Assembly: GCA_963707665.1 (NCBI GenBank)
Contig: CAVPQU010000012.1
Coordinates: 1 to 50,726 of the forward strand
Reading direction: 5' to 3'
Origin: DATJCV01 sp963707665
GTDB taxonomy: Bacteria; Pseudomonadota; Gammaproteobacteria; Burkholderiales; Burkholderiaceae_D
DNA: 50,726 nt
The first letter of the stretch is position 1. The number at the start of each line of letters is the position of its first letter. The notes under the pieces were generated by a model. It was given only the letters and a program-made list of their open reading frames with translations. It was not told the origin of the DNA and searched no databases. A program made the position numbers and the translations under genes. Positions 24,802 to 33,623 of this stretch are shown piece by piece.

Positions 24802-25299
24802 TTAAAGCCAGTGCAATATCTGGCCCCAGAATCCATCCGGTACCGTCAGCAGCAGCCAGGTGACAGCCAGATAGCGCAGGAATTTGCCGAGCGCCATGTA
24901 GCCGATGCAGGCCCAGAACGGCAGCTTGAGCCAGCCGGCCAGTGAGCACAGCGGATCGCCGATTGCGGGCAGCCAGGCCAGCAGCAGGGTTTTCGGGCCG
25001 AAGCGCTGCAGCCAGCCGAGCCAGCGGCTATTGCCTTCGCGCGGCCAGACTTGGCGCGCGCCATACCCCATGCCGTAGCCGATGGCGCCGCCGATCGTGT
25101 TGCCGATGGTGCCAACCGCCAGCGCCGGCCAGAACAGCGCGTCATTGGCCTTGATGACGGCAAACACCGCCGGCTCCGAGCCGATCGGCAGCAGTGTGGC
25201 CGACAGGATGCTGATCAGGAACACTGAGCTCAGGCCGACTTGCGGCAACGCCAGCGTTCCCAAAACCCAGAGAACGCCGGCTTCAATCATCGAGGACAT
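24802..25299 (-). CDS. YqaA/DedA-like inner-membrane protein
   Basis: A 165-aa polytopic protein of the SNARE-associated/DedA superfamily, YqaA branch. Typical segments are LSSVFLISILSATLLPIGSEP near the N-terminus, GNTIGGAIGYGMG, and LLLAWLPAIGDPLCSLAGWL. About four hydrophobic segments are seen. DedA proteins are linked to lipid flipping and membrane homeostasis, but the job of this branch is not settled. The start is uncertain (ATG 25299, 25290, or longer forms up to 25398), because none has a clear ribosome site. It diverges from ilvA. Confidence 0.75.
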   Translation of the reverse strand: MSSMIEAGVLWVLGTLALPQVGLSSVFLISILSATLLPIGSEPAVFAVIKANDALFWPALAVGTIGNTIGGAIGYGMGYGARQVWPREGNSRWLGWLQRFGPKTLLLAWLPAIGDPLCSLAGWLKLPFWACIGYMALGKFLRYLAVTWLLLTVPDGFWGQILHWL

Positions 25300-25458
25300 G
25301 GGTGCGAGAGGGGCAAAGTCGGCTTTCCGTGGCAGTGGCGCGCAGGTCATTGGCGGCGTGTGTGCTGCTTCCGGCGCCGGGCGCTGCAGGGCCTCCATTA
25401 TAATTAGCCTCAAATAATCCAGCGCCAGCACCGCATTTGCCAGCCCACTCCCCTCTCC

Positions 25459-26985
25459 ATGACCACTGATTATCTAAAAAAAATCTTGACGGCCCGCGTC
25501 TACGACGTCGCCGTCGAAACCCCGCTCGATTTGGCGCCGGCGCTGTCGCAGCGACTCGGTAACCGGATTTATTTCAAGCGTGAAGACATGCAAAGCGTGT
25601 TCAGCTTCAAGCTGCGCGGCGCTTACAACAAGATGGCGCATCTGACGCCGACCCAGTTGAAGCATGGCGTGATTTGCGCTTCGGCCGGCAATCACGCGCA
25701 GGGTGTGGCACTGTCGGCTGCGCGACTCGGCTGCCGTGCCGTGGTGGTGATGCCGACCACTACGCCGCCGGTGAAGATCGACGCGGTCAAGGCGCGCGGC
25801 GGCGAAGTGGTGCTGTTCGGCGATTCCTACACCGACGCCTACAATCATGCGCTGACCTTGGAAAAAAAACTGAAACTGACTTTCGTGCACCCGTTTGACG
25901 ATCCGGACGTGATCGCCGGGCAGGGCACCATCGGCGTGGAAATCCTGCGCCAGCATCCGAGCCCGATCCATGCGATTTTTTGCGCGATCGGCGGTGGTGG
26001 CCTGATCGCCGGCGTCGCGGCGTATGTCAAGGCGGTGCGCCCCGATATCAAGATCATCGGCGTGCAGACCACCGACTCGGACGCCATGGCACGCAGCCTG
26101 AAGGCAGGGCGGCGTGTGACCTTGAACGACGTCGGGCTGTTTTCGGATGGCACCGCGGTCAAGCTGGTGGGCGAGGAAACCTTCCGCCTGGCCAAGCAGT
26201 ATGTGGACGAGATCATCCTGGTCGACAGCGATGCCGTCTGTGCTGCCATCAAGGACGTGTTTACCGATACGCGCAGCATCCTGGAGCCAGCCGGAGCTTT
26301 GGCGATTGCCGGCGCCAAGGCGTATGTCGAGCGCGCGGCCGCGAACAAGAAACCGATCCGCAACGAAGCGCTGGTGACGATCGCCTGCGGCGCCAACATG
26401 AACTTCGACCGCCTGCGCTTCGTCGCCGAACGCGCCGATGTGGGCGAGGCACGGGAGGCGCTGTTCGCGGTGACGATGCCGGAAGAGCGGGGCAGTTTCA
26501 AGCGCTTTTGTGAACTGGTCGGGCCGCGCAACGTGACCGAGTTCAATTACCGCATCAATGACGAACGGGAAGCCCATGTATTCGTCGGGATTCAGATCTC
26601 GAATCGCGACGAATCGGGCAAGATCACGCGCAATTTCGAAAAACATGGTTTTCCGACGCTCGACCTAACGCATGACGAGCTGGCCAAGCTGCATATCCGC
26701 CACCTGGCGGGCGGCAAGAGCCGGCTGGCGCCGGACGAGCTGCTGTACCGCTTCGAATTTCCCGAGCGGCCGGGGGCGCTGATGCGCTTCCTCGACAGCA
26801 TGGCGCCCAACTGGAACATCTCCTTGTTCCACTACCGCAATGAGGGTGGCGACGTTGGCCACATCCTGGTCGGCCTGCAGGTGCCGAAAAAAGAGATGAA
26901 GGCATTCCGCGAATTCCTGGCGACGCTGGGCTATCCGCATCTGGATGAAAGTGCCAACCCGGCCTACAAGCTATTTCTTGGCTGA
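25459..26985 (+). CDS. ilvA: Threonine deaminase (biosynthetic)
   Basis: PLP enzyme of 508 aa converting threonine to 2-oxobutanoate, the first step to isoleucine. Substrate strand YFKREDMQSVFSFKLRGA holds the PLP lysine at about residue 51; ASAGNHAQG and the glycine loop AIGGGGLIAG bind the cofactor phosphate. Residues from about 325 form two ACT-like regulatory domains (LFAVTMPEERGSFKRF and YRFEFPERPGALMRFL), so isoleucine feedback is expected. Length agrees with E. coli IlvA (514 aa). It faces gdhA across a shared terminator. Confidence 0.95.
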   Translation: MTTDYLKKILTARVYDVAVETPLDLAPALSQRLGNRIYFKREDMQSVFSFKLRGAYNKMAHLTPTQLKHGVICASAGNHAQGVALSAARLGCRAVVVMPTTTPPVKIDAVKARGGEVVLFGDSYTDAYNHALTLEKKLKLTFVHPFDDPDVIAGQGTIGVEILRQHPSPIHAIFCAIGGGGLIAGVAAYVKAVRPDIKIIGVQTTDSDAMARSLKAGRRVTLNDVGLFSDGTAVKLVGEETFRLAKQYVDEIILVDSDAVCAAIKDVFTDTRSILEPAGALAIAGAKAYVERAAANKKPIRNEALVTIACGANMNFDRLRFVAERADVGEAREALFAVTMPEERGSFKRFCELVGPRNVTEFNYRINDEREAHVFVGIQISNRDESGKITRNFEKHGFPTLDLTHDELAKLHIRHLAGGKSRLAPDELLYRFEFPERPGALMRFLDSMAPNWNISLFHYRNEGGDVGHILVGLQVPKKEMKAFREFLATLGYPHLDESANPAYKLFLG

Positions 26986-27006
26986 CGCACGCCGCGGACG
27001 ACGGCG

Positions 27007-27042
27007 AAAAAAAACGCAGCGGTCGGCCGCTGCGTTTTTTTT
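27007..27042. terminator. Bidirectional terminator between ilvA and gdhA
   Basis: AAAAACGCAGCGG and CCGCTGCGTTTTT form a long stem with A-runs on the left and T-runs on the right, so it can end transcription from both convergent genes. Confidence 0.9.
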
Positions 27043-27054
27043 GTTCGAGGTGGA

Positions 27055-28398
27055 TCAGTACGTGCCTTGCGCCACCATGGCGTCGGCCAGCTTGACGAAG
27101 CCGGCGATGTTGGCGCCGTCGACGTAGTTGACGCTGCCGTTCTTGGCCTTGCCGTGATTGACGCAGTTTTCGTGAATGTCTTTCATGATCGCGTGCAGGC
27201 GTTCGTCGACTTCCGCATGGCGCCATGACAGGCGCAAGGCATTCTGCGACATTTCCAGACCGGACGTCGCGACGCCGCCGGCGTTGCTGGCCTTGCCCGG
27301 CGCGTACAGCGTGCCCGATTTCAGGAACACGTCCACCGCGTCCAGCGTCGACGGCATATTGGCGCCCTCGGCCACGCAGATTGCGCCATTCCTGACCAGC
27401 GTTTCGGCATCCTTGCCGTCCAGCTCGTTTTGCGTCGCGCATGGCAGCGCGATCTGGGTCGGCACGTGCCAGGGATTCTTGCCGGCTTCATAGGTCAGGT
27501 CGAACTGACGGGCGAACTGATCCAGACGGCCGCGCTGCACGTTCTTCAAGTCCAGCAGCGCCGCCAGTTTTTCCGCATCGAAGCCATTGCGGTCGATGAC
27601 GGTGCCGCCGGAGTCGGACACCGTGATCACCTTGGCACCCATTTCCATCGCCTTGGCCACCGCGTACTGCGCCACGTTGCCGGAGCCGGACACCGACACC
27701 GTCATGCCGTCAAACGATTTGCCGATCCGGCGCAGCATCTGTTCGGCGAAATACACCACGCCGTAGCCGGTGGCTTCCGGCCGCATCAGGCTGCCGCCGT
27801 AGGCAATGCCCTTGCCGGTGTAGACGCAGGAGGCGTTGTTCGACAGTTTTTTCATCATCCCGGCCATGAAACCGACCTCGCGCGCGCCAACGCCAATGTC
27901 GCCCGCCGGGATGTCGGTGTCCGAACCCAGATGCCGATACAGCTCGAACATCAAGGCCTGGCAGAAGCGCATCACTTCGCCGTCGCTCTTGCCCTTGGGG
28001 TCGAAATCGGAGCCGCCCTTGCCGCCGCCCATCGGCAGCGTGGTCAGTGCGTTCTTGAAGGTTTGTTCGAAGCCGAGGAATTTCAGGATCGACAGGTTGA
28101 CCGAGGGGTGAAAGCGCATGCCGCCCTTGAACGGGCCGATGGCCGAGCTGTGCTGGACGCGGAAGGCACGGTTGACATGGGTCTGGCCGTGGTCATCGAC
28201 CCATGCCACGCGAAACTGGATGACCCGTTCCGGCTCCACCAGGCGCTCCAGCAAGCCGTGCTCGGCATATTGCGGATTGGTGCGGATGAACGGCCACAGG
28301 CTGGTCATCACTTCCTTGACCGCTTGCAGGAATTCGGGCTGATTGGGGTCGCGCTTGGCGACCATGACGAGAAAGTCGTCCAGACTGGCGTATTTCAA
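27055..28398 (-). CDS. gdhA: NADP-type glutamate dehydrogenase, TTG start
   Basis: Catalyses reductive amination of 2-oxoglutarate to glutamate. The 447 aa match the hexameric bacterial enzyme exactly in length. Motifs: GPFKGGMRFHPSVNLS (substrate-binding), LPMGGGKGGSDFDPKGKS with the catalytic lysine, DIPAGDIGVGAREVGFM, and the nucleotide fold VSGSGNVAQYA. No ATG fits: the only good start is TTG 28398, with AAAGGAACG upstream and KYASLDDFLVMV following. A weak start could limit expression. It diverges from queF. Confidence 0.93.
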   Translation of the reverse strand: MKYASLDDFLVMVAKRDPNQPEFLQAVKEVMTSLWPFIRTNPQYAEHGLLERLVEPERVIQFRVAWVDDHGQTHVNRAFRVQHSSAIGPFKGGMRFHPSVNLSILKFLGFEQTFKNALTTLPMGGGKGGSDFDPKGKSDGEVMRFCQALMFELYRHLGSDTDIPAGDIGVGAREVGFMAGMMKKLSNNASCVYTGKGIAYGGSLMRPEATGYGVVYFAEQMLRRIGKSFDGMTVSVSGSGNVAQYAVAKAMEMGAKVITVSDSGGTVIDRNGFDAEKLAALLDLKNVQRGRLDQFARQFDLTYEAGKNPWHVPTQIALPCATQNELDGKDAETLVRNGAICVAEGANMPSTLDAVDVFLKSGTLYAPGKASNAGGVATSGLEMSQNALRLSWRHAEVDERLHAIMKDIHENCVNHGKAKNGSVNYVDGANIAGFVKLADAMVAQGTY

Positions 28399-28672
28399 GA
28401 TCGTTCCTTTAGCAAATAGGGGGAGCTGCGAGCGCGCTTCTGGGGCCAGGATCGCTGGGGGCAGGGGGCTCGCGCCGACGCTAGCGGCCAAGCCTCGGGT
28501 GAACAGGCGCAAGTCGGAACGACGGGCTGCAAATGCTATCATTTTTTTTGTCGTGATGACGGCTTTTTGCGGTTCCGCTGCAGACCACCGGCGTCGATCA
28601 TCAGTTGCTCCAGGCGCGTCCTCGGCATAGTGCGAACTCTGTCAAAATACCGGTTTTACCGCCTTTTTCGCC

Positions 28673-29509
28673 ATGACCAGTTTTCCCACGCCATACGGCT
28701 CGCCACTCGGCCAGCCGGCGGCCTACATCAGCCAATATGACCCGTCGCTGCTGTTCCCGATCGCACGCCAGACCAAGCGCGACGAACTTGGCATCGGCGG
28801 CACGCTGCCGTTTTTCGGCATCGACCTGTGGAACGCTTACGAAATTTCGTGGCTGAACCTGCGCGGCAAGCCGCAACTGGCAATCGCTACCTTCACGGTG
28901 CCGGCCGATTCGCCCAACATCATCGAATCGAAATCCTTCAAGCTGTACCTGAATTCCTTCAACCAGACCCGGCTGGCGGGTTCCGAAGCCTTGCTGGAAC
29001 TGCTGCGCGCCGATTTGTCGGCCGGTTTCGGCGCGCCGATCCAGATCGAGCTGATCCTGCCGGAACATTTTTCCAGTCTGGAAATGGGTGAGCTCGACGG
29101 CCTGTTGCTGGATCGCTTGGACATCGACGTGGATAGCTACCAGCCGGACCCGGCGCTATTGCAGACCGAGCCGGGGCCGCCGATCGAGCAAACCCTGCTG
29201 TCGCATCTGCTGAAGTCGAACTGCCTGGTGACCGGCCAGCCGGACTGGGGCAGTGTGCAGATCCATTACGTCGGCGCGCCGATCGAGCAGGAGGGCCTGC
29301 TGCGTTACCTGATCGGTTTTCGTGAGCACAATGAATTCCACGAGCAATGCGTGGAGCGCATTTTCATCGACATCCTGCGCCGTTGCCGGCCGCACAAGTT
29401 GTCGGTGTATGCGCGTTACACGCGCCGCGGCGGCCTCGACATCAATCCCTGGCGCAGCAATTTCAGCAGCGGCTTGCGGCCCTCGAATCGGCGCAACGCG
29501 CGCCAGTAA
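28673..29509 (+). CDS. queF: NADPH-dependent 7-cyano-7-deazaguanine reductase
   Basis: Reduces preQ0 to preQ1 in queuosine synthesis. The 278 aa fit the long two-domain (YqfO/E. coli-type) QueF. The family motif ESKSFKLYLNSFNQT (about residues 86-100) binds NADPH, and the active-site Cys lies in LKSNCLVTGQPDWG at about residue 184; EFHEQCVERI and the terminal RGGLDINPWRS are also conserved. queA and tgt of the same pathway lie 4 kb downstream. Confidence 0.95.
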   Translation: MTSFPTPYGSPLGQPAAYISQYDPSLLFPIARQTKRDELGIGGTLPFFGIDLWNAYEISWLNLRGKPQLAIATFTVPADSPNIIESKSFKLYLNSFNQTRLAGSEALLELLRADLSAGFGAPIQIELILPEHFSSLEMGELDGLLLDRLDIDVDSYQPDPALLQTEPGPPIEQTLLSHLLKSNCLVTGQPDWGSVQIHYVGAPIEQEGLLRYLIGFREHNEFHEQCVERIFIDILRRCRPHKLSVYARYTRRGGLDINPWRSNFSSGLRPSNRRNARQ

Positions 29510-29560
29510 GCGTCTTGCCACAGCGCTCGCGTGGGCATTGGAAAGATTCCAAGATATAGA

Positions 29561-29620
29561 GGAGTATGCTGATTATTCGTCATAATTCTCTTTGTTTTCC
29601 TTCGTATTTTAAAATACTCC
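29561..29620 (+). repeat. 60-bp intergenic element, copy 4 (inverted type)
   Basis: GGAGTAT at 29561-29567 and ATACTCC at 29614-29620, 53 nt apart and perfectly inverted, giving 7-bp terminal inverted repeats. TTTTAAAATACT before the right end is shared with copy 3. It begins 52 nt after the queF stop. The spacer is AT-rich and matches the shared core only weakly. Confidence 0.65.
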
Positions 29621-29792
29621 CATGTGCGATGAGTGGCGAACAGGGTCGGTCAGCGGCGCCCGTAGCGGCCGTCGCCATGATTTCCGAGAGTAGAATCAAA
29701 AGAGCGTCGGGCTCGGCTTGCGCTGGCTGTGAAGTGGCCTATAATCTGCATCGACTATTCATTTTGTGCGCTGCAGCATCTGCGCCAATGCC

Positions 29793-30266
29793 ATGACCAA
29801 TCTTGCCACCATCCTGACTTTGGACAACGTCGTGCTGGACCTGGAAGTCTCCAGCAAAAAGCGCGCGTTCGAGCAGGCCGGACTGATTTTTGAAAACAAT
29901 TGCGGCATCGCCCGCTCGACCGTATCGGACAACCTGTTTGCGCGCGAACGGCTCGGTTCGACCGGACTCGGGTATGGCGTGGCCGTCCCGCACGGCCGGA
30001 TCAAGGGTTTGAAAGCGCCTTTGGCCGCGTTTGTGCGGCTGCACGAGCCGATCCCGTTCGAGTCGCCGGACGGGCTGCCGGTCAATCTGCTGGTATTTCT
30101 ACTGATTCCCGACCACGTGACCCAGCATCATCTGGAAATCCTGTCGGAAATCGCCGAAATGTTTTCCGACGAGGCGTTTCGTGCCGGGCTGATCAAGGAC
30201 CCGGACGCTGCCGCCGCCTATAAGCGCATCGTCCAATGGCAACCCAGCCTGCTGAAATTCGGCTAG
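29793..30266 (+). CDS. ptsN: Nitrogen-regulatory phosphotransferase protein EIIA(Ntr)
   Basis: A 157-aa regulator of the nitrogen PTS, phosphorylated on His in GVAVPHGRI at about residue 66. It begins MTNLATILTLDNVVLDLEVSSKKRAF, as in family members. It controls potassium, carbon and nitrogen processes through protein contacts rather than sugar transport. It is followed 66 nt later by hprK, a usual betaproteobacterial pair. The neighbours rpoN and hpf usually found upstream are absent; queF is there instead. Confidence 0.93.
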   Translation: MTNLATILTLDNVVLDLEVSSKKRAFEQAGLIFENNCGIARSTVSDNLFARERLGSTGLGYGVAVPHGRIKGLKAPLAAFVRLHEPIPFESPDGLPVNLLVFLLIPDHVTQHHLEILSEIAEMFSDEAFRAGLIKDPDAAAAYKRIVQWQPSLLKFG

Positions 30267-30332
30267 TCGCGGTTGCGCCGGGCTGCGGTGCTGCCTTTGC
30301 CATCGTTTTTGCCACCGTTTGCACGAGTCCCG

Positions 30333-31271
30333 ATGCTTGCCGCTACCTCTCTCTCGATCCAGCAGCTGTACGACGATAACCGCGAAGCGCTTGAGCTTGG
30401 CTGGTTTGCCGGCTTTCCCGGCGGCGAGCGAATGATTCTGGGCGACGCCGCGTCCGCTGCCGATCAGGTCGGCCACCTGAACCTGATCCATCCGGGCCGC
30501 ATCCAGGTGTTCGGCCACCAGGAAACCGAGTACTACCAGCGGCTGTCGCCGGCTTCTCGCAGTTACCAGACCGCCGAACTGGTGGCTGGCCAGCCACCCG
30601 CATTCATCATCGCGCAGGGGCTGGCAACGCCGGCCGACATCCTGGCGGTGGCCGATGAAAAAAATATCGCCCTGTTTTCGACGCCGCTGCCGGCGGCGCA
30701 GGTGATCGATTACTTGCGCGTCTACCTGTCCAAGAAACTGGCGCAGCGGGTAACGATGCACGGCGTGTTCATGGATGTGCTGGGCGTGGGCGTTTTGATT
30801 ACTGGCGAATCCGGCCTTGGCAAGAGCGAACTGGGCCTGGAACTGATTTCACGCAGCCACGGCCTGGTGGCCGATGACGCGGTCGAATTCGCGCGCATCG
30901 CGCCCAACATGATCGAAGGACGCTGCCCGCCGCTGCTGCAAAACCTGCTCGAAGTGCGCGGCCTGGGCCTGCTCGACATCAAGACCATATTTGGCGAAAC
31001 CGCGGTGCGCCGCAAAATGCGGCTGAACCTGATCGTGCATCTGGTGCGGCGTGGCACGCTCGACGAAAACTACGAGCGTTTGCCGATCGATGCGCATACC
31101 CAGGATGTGCTTGGCTTGCCGATGCGCAAGGTGGTGATTCCGGTGGCTGCCGGCCGCAACCTGGCGGTGCTGCTGGAAGCCGCGGTGCGCAATACCATTT
31201 TGCAGTTGCGCGGGATCGATACGCTGGCCAACTTCATGGAGCGCCAGCGCAAGGAAATGGACGGCGCATAG
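30333..31271 (+). CDS. hprK: HPr kinase/phosphorylase
   Basis: Bifunctional enzyme that phosphorylates and dephosphorylates HPr on serine. The 312 aa carry the Walker A motif GESGLGKSELGLELI (about residues 156-170), LVADDAVEF, and the C-terminal signature EVRGLGLLDIKTIFGE. The ATG at 30333 gives the normal family start. ptsH and ptsI are not in the window. The TAG stop forms the base of a long hairpin (31269-31310). Confidence 0.94.
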   Translation: MLAATSLSIQQLYDDNREALELGWFAGFPGGERMILGDAASAADQVGHLNLIHPGRIQVFGHQETEYYQRLSPASRSYQTAELVAGQPPAFIIAQGLATPADILAVADEKNIALFSTPLPAAQVIDYLRVYLSKKLAQRVTMHGVFMDVLGVGVLITGESGLGKSELGLELISRSHGLVADDAVEFARIAPNMIEGRCPPLLQNLLEVRGLGLLDIKTIFGETAVRRKMRLNLIVHLVRRGTLDENYERLPIDAHTQDVLGLPMRKVVIPVAAGRNLAVLLEAAVRNTILQLRGIDTLANFMERQRKEMDGA

Positions 31272-31310
31272 TGCGGTGTTGCATGCTATCAGGCATGCAA
31301 CACCGCACTA
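31269..31310. terminator. 18-bp perfect hairpin overlapping the hprK stop codon
   Basis: TAGTGCGGTGTTGCATGC (31269-31286) pairs perfectly with 31293-31310 around the loop TATCAG. The first three bases are the hprK stop. recG ends at 31322 on the other strand, so the hairpin sits between two convergent stops. There is no T-run, only CTTT nearby, so it may stabilise mRNA ends or block read-through by structure alone. Confidence 0.65.
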
Positions 31311-31321
31311 GCTTTCTGACT

Positions 31322-33481
31322 TCAGACTTTCAAAAATTCCTCGCGCTGTCCGAGCCAGCGCGCCAGATGGGCGCGCACCGTGGCCGGCTCCGTCTCCAGC
31401 AGCTCTTGCGCCAGATCGCGCGCCCGTTCCACCAGCCATTGGTCGCTTTCCAGATCGGCAAAGCGCAGCATCGCCTGACCCGACTGGCGGGCGCCAAGAA
31501 ATTCGCCTGGACCGCGCAGTGCCAGGTCGCGGCGCGCGATTTCAAAGCCGTCGGCGGTTTCGCGCATGGTCAGCAAGCGCTGCCTGGCGACCGCACCGAG
31601 CGGGCTTTGATACAGCAGCAGGCAGACCGACGCGGCGCTACCGCGCCCGACCCGGCCGCGCAGCTGATGCAGTTGCGACAGGCCGAAGCGCTCGGCGTGT
31701 TCGATCACCATCAGCGAGGCGTTGGGCACGTCGACCCCGACCTCGATCACGGTGGTGGCCACCAGCAGCTGGATTTCTGCGCGCGTGAAGGCCTCCATCA
31801 CCTGCTGTTTCTCGGCCGGCTTCAGGCGTCCGTGCACCAGTCCGATCCGCAAGTCCGGCAGCGCCGCGCTGAGCATCGCGTGGGTCTCGGTGGCGGTCTG
31901 CAGCTGTAGCGCCTCCGACTCCTCGATCAGCGGACAGACCCAATATACCTGCCGCCCTTCGAGCGCGGCCGCATGCACCCGTTCGATCACTTCCTCGCGC
32001 CGGTTCTGGTCGATTGCGCGCGTCAGTACCGGTGTGCGTCCGGGCGGCAACTGGTCGATCACCGAGATTTCGAGATCGGCGTAATACGTCATCGCCAGCG
32101 TGCGCGGGATCGGCGTGGCCGACATCATCAGCTGGTGCGGTACCGTGTCTTTCGAATGCGGTAGCTGAAGCAGACCGTCGTGCGGCAAGCCCTTGTTACG
32201 CAGCGCCAGGCGCTGGCCGACACCGAATCGGTGCTGCTCGTCGACGATCACCAGTCCCAGTTTCGGGAAATGCACGTCGTCCTGGATCAGCGCGTGGGTG
32301 CCGATCACCAGTTGCGCGGTACCCGCCTCGATCGCTTCCCGCGCCGCGCTCTTTTCCTTTTTTTTCAGGCTGCCGGTCAGCCACGCGACGGTGACGCCCA
32401 GCGGTTCGATCCAGCTCGCGATTTTGCGGAAATGCTGGTCCGCCAGGATTTCGGTGGGCGCCATCAAGGCCGCCTGGAAGCCGTTGTCGATCGCCTGCGC
32501 CGCCGCCAGCGCGGCCACTACGGTCTTGCCGCTGCCGACATCGCCTTGCAGCAGGCGCTGCATGGGATAGCTTTGCCCGAGGTCGGCCCGGATTTCGCCC
32601 AATACCCGCTGCTGGGCGGCAGTCAGCGTGAACGGCAGGCGCGCCTGCAGCGCGGCGCACAACGGCCCCACCAGCGGCAAGGCGGCGGCATTGCGGGTGC
32701 GGCGCGCCTGCTGCGCGCGTTTCAGCGACAGCTGCTGTGCCAGCAGCTCATCGAATTTCATGCGGGTCCAGGCTGGATGCGTGCGCTCCTGCAAGGCGCC
32801 CTGGTCAACCTCCGGCGGCGGATTGTGCAGCAGCCGCACCGACTGCTCGAACGGCGCCAGTTGCAGCGCCGCCAGGCGTTCCGGTGGCAGCGTATCGCGC
32901 CAGTCGACACGCGCCAGCGCGGCGGCGATCGCCTTGCGCAAATACGCCTGCGGCAGGCCATCGCCGGCCGGGTAGACCGGTGTCAGCCCGCTTGCCAGCG
33001 GGGTGTCAGGCTGCACGATTTTATAGGCGGGATGCACCATTTCGGCGCCGAAAAAACCGATCCGGATTTCGCCTCGCGCCCGCACCCGGTTGCCGATTGC
33101 CAGTTGCTTGACCTGGCTGCCGTAAAAATTCAGGAAGCGCAGCGTGAGCTGGACGTCGCCAGCCGCACTTTCATCCTCGTCGGCCAGCGTGACCACCAGC
33201 TGCCGCCGCGGCCGGTACTGGATTTCGCAGGCGCTGACCACGCCTTCCACCTGCAGCGCCGAGCCACCGATCCGGCCAGCCGACTGCAGTGCCGCGGCCA
33301 GCGGCACGATCTGTGTTTCATCTTCGTAGCGCAGTGGCAGATGCAAGGCCAGGTCGATGTCGGTATGCAGCCCGAGCGCGGCCAGTTTGTGCGCGATGCG
33401 GCCAGCGCGGCTAGCCCCGGGGCTGGCAGCCGACGGGGAATGCGGGGCGCGGTTGGATGGTTTCTGGTTCGCGATCGGCAT
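31322..33481 (-). CDS. recG: ATP-dependent DNA helicase RecG
   Basis: Branch-migrating helicase that remodels stalled forks and recombination intermediates. The 719 aa have an N-terminal wedge/OB domain, then helicase motifs I (LLQGDVGSGKT), II (LVIVDEQHRFG), III (MSATPIPRTLAMTYY) and VI (HQLRGRVGRG). The C-terminal LRGPGEFLGARQSG is the RecG signature. The ATG at 33481 was chosen because the N-terminal extension is not conserved. It diverges from queA. Confidence 0.94.
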   Translation of the reverse strand: MPIANQKPSNRAPHSPSAASPGASRAGRIAHKLAALGLHTDIDLALHLPLRYEDETQIVPLAAALQSAGRIGGSALQVEGVVSACEIQYRPRRQLVVTLADEDESAAGDVQLTLRFLNFYGSQVKQLAIGNRVRARGEIRIGFFGAEMVHPAYKIVQPDTPLASGLTPVYPAGDGLPQAYLRKAIAAALARVDWRDTLPPERLAALQLAPFEQSVRLLHNPPPEVDQGALQERTHPAWTRMKFDELLAQQLSLKRAQQARRTRNAAALPLVGPLCAALQARLPFTLTAAQQRVLGEIRADLGQSYPMQRLLQGDVGSGKTVVAALAAAQAIDNGFQAALMAPTEILADQHFRKIASWIEPLGVTVAWLTGSLKKKEKSAAREAIEAGTAQLVIGTHALIQDDVHFPKLGLVIVDEQHRFGVGQRLALRNKGLPHDGLLQLPHSKDTVPHQLMMSATPIPRTLAMTYYADLEISVIDQLPPGRTPVLTRAIDQNRREEVIERVHAAALEGRQVYWVCPLIEESEALQLQTATETHAMLSAALPDLRIGLVHGRLKPAEKQQVMEAFTRAEIQLLVATTVIEVGVDVPNASLMVIEHAERFGLSQLHQLRGRVGRGSAASVCLLLYQSPLGAVARQRLLTMRETADGFEIARRDLALRGPGEFLGARQSGQAMLRFADLESDQWLVERARDLAQELLETEPATVRAHLARWLGQREEFLKV

Positions 33482-33623
33482 ATCAGGCCGTAATGAAAGC
33501 GGCAGCGCGTAAAATAGCAGGTTTGCCGAGAGCCGTGCCTGCTGGTGCGTGGCTTGCCATTGTAAGCGCTGCCGCGGCATGCATGGCCGCGCGCGCCATC
33601 CATTCCCCTTTTACTGTTTTCCC

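Noticed and set aside
27430..28419. A 329-codon plus-strand frame opposite gdhA
   Set aside because: gdhA matches its family over its full length; the opposite frame has the His/Arg/Gln-rich composition of an antisense shadow, as do many others opposite recG, tgt, fiu and the DUF3683 gene.
28399..28672. A preQ1 riboswitch before queF
   Set aside because: I looked for a preQ1-I/II type aptamer in the leader but found no convincing hairpin plus A-rich tail, so nothing is annotated.
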